Assembly: GCA_024362935.1 (NCBI GenBank)
Contig: JANCRA010000028.1
Span: forward strand, 4,438,501-4,502,500
DNA from: Setophaga petechia
Lineage: Eukaryota > Chordata > Aves > Passeriformes > Parulidae
Direction of reading: 5' to 3'
DNA length: 64,000 nucleotides
Shown here: piece after piece, positions 63,136-64,000 of the stretch
Numbering within the stretch: the stretch's first letter is position 1
Layout: every line of letters starts with the position of its first letter
Program-made: the position numbers and the translations under genes
Notes under the pieces: model-generated
The model's database searches: none
Told to the model about the DNA's origin: nothing
Seen by the model: the letters and a program-made list of their open reading frames with translations, nothing else

Positions 63136-64000
63136 CCCCAAGAGAAAACACTGCTTTTCTAAAAGCAACAATTACCTGTTAGAAAACTTGACACACTCAA
63201 GAGAAACCCTGCACTATCTCAGTGATGCTGTTTTCAGAGCCCTGTGTATTTGCCAGAAAAATAAATAACATATCTTGCAATTAACAAATGAATATCCTGC
63301 TGAAGTTAGCTTTTACTTGCTGTCAATGAATAATCTTCAGAAGGATTTCATCCACTGAAGTGAATGAAGATTAAATACATGCTTTGGCAAGTGTCCTTTT
63401 CCACCAGAATATTTTCTTGAAAGCACTTTGTGTCTAATGATACATTGAGGACCTGTTCCCCTGAGTACACTAAATAAATACAAATAATTGCTGTAGAAAA
63501 GAATCTGACAGACAGGCAGTGCCATTTTGGGCATAAGTGATTGATGCTTTGGATAATCAGTGACACTTGTAAAGCTGAAACCTTCTGTTCTGGACACATG
63601 CTGCTCACATCAGATGAGCTGAGCTCTGCTGTCCCACAAGGACAGCATTTTTTAAACATTTAATACAAATTGTTATTAATTGTTTGCATTACAACATTAC
63701 CAAGAAGCTGCAAGTACAGATGAGGACCCTGCTGTGCCATGGGCTGCAGGAAATAAAAAAGGAGGGGATATTGCAGTGGTTCACAAAGTTTGAAATCAAA
63801 GACCAATTGATGGAGCTCCAGAACAGTCTCACCTTTAGTGAGATCATAAAGAATGAATGATTTTATACAATTCAGTGTTGGCCACAATTTCACAGACAAC
63901 CTCCTGACAGGTGTTGGGTACCCACCATGACAGCATAGGAAAACATGTCATGCTGGCACACTATTTCAAAACCTAACAGAATTCTCACTTTTTCAGAGAT

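Larger units (their letters stand above)
39375..64000 (-). other. SPNS2: SPNS2 upstream intron, open at the right edge (at least 24.6 kb)
   Basis: I looked here for the preceding SPNS2 exon (helix 1 and its junction to helix 2) and did not find one with matching sequence and a phase 1 donor. The intron contains CR1 copies, a repeat pair at 42.2 and 48.2 kb, minisatellites and an A-rich tract, listed separately. The stretches 39375-42195, 42290-44670, 46111-48160, 49600-56240, 56555-58110, 58151-59100 and 59129-63119 show only chance ORFs and no feature I can name. Other genes or non-coding RNAs cannot be excluded. Confidence 0.75.

Noticed and set aside
1..64000. CRISPR arrays, operons, tRNA or rRNA genes
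   Set aside because: No regularly spaced repeats with unique spacers, no compact gene runs, and no tRNA or rRNA landmark was seen on either strand. The sequence is clearly intronic vertebrate DNA.

Overview
The window looks like vertebrate nuclear DNA, and most likely bird DNA. It has no dense gene packing and CpG is scarce. It carries many CR1 LINE 3' fragments and several endogenous-retrovirus LTRs of the kind I know from songbird (passerine) genomes. The species cannot be named from this sequence.

I can support one gene, on the minus strand: an internal part of SPNS2, the spinster-family (MFS) exporter of sphingosine-1-phosphate. Six exons are visible. In transcription order they are 39374-39238, 17632-17481, 15649-15583, 12974-12832, 11692-11540 and 9816-9627. 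All have GT donors and AG acceptors, and their phases fit together. They give 842 coding bases (280 codons plus the last two bases of a shared codon) without a stop. This part runs from transmembrane helix 2, through the MFS motif-A loop, to about the start of helix 10. The exons for the N-terminus with helix 1 should lie beyond the right edge. The exons for the last helices and the C-terminus should lie beyond the left edge. I found neither inside the window.

Everything else is intron. Left to right: 1-9626 is an open-ended intron with CR1 pieces and an LTR ending close to an exon. 9627-17632 holds five exons separated by introns of 1.1-2.6 kb. 17633-39237 is a 21.6 kb intron with CR1 copies, a 382 bp tandem duplication, a strong imperfect hairpin near 22.0 kb, and several LTRs, one a complete solo LTR with a 5 bp target-site duplication. 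39375-64000 is the open-ended upstream intron with CR1 copies, minisatellites, a dispersed repeat pair and a small CpG-richer patch.

No rRNA, tRNA, CRISPR, operon or prokaryotic feature is present. I see no convincing new multi-gene system. The most unusual non-coding items are the 36 bp-stem hairpin at 21973-22059, the octamer-motif cluster at 10077-10108, the sense-strand LTR polyadenylation signal near 18.46 kb, and the repeat pair at 42.2/48.2 kb.
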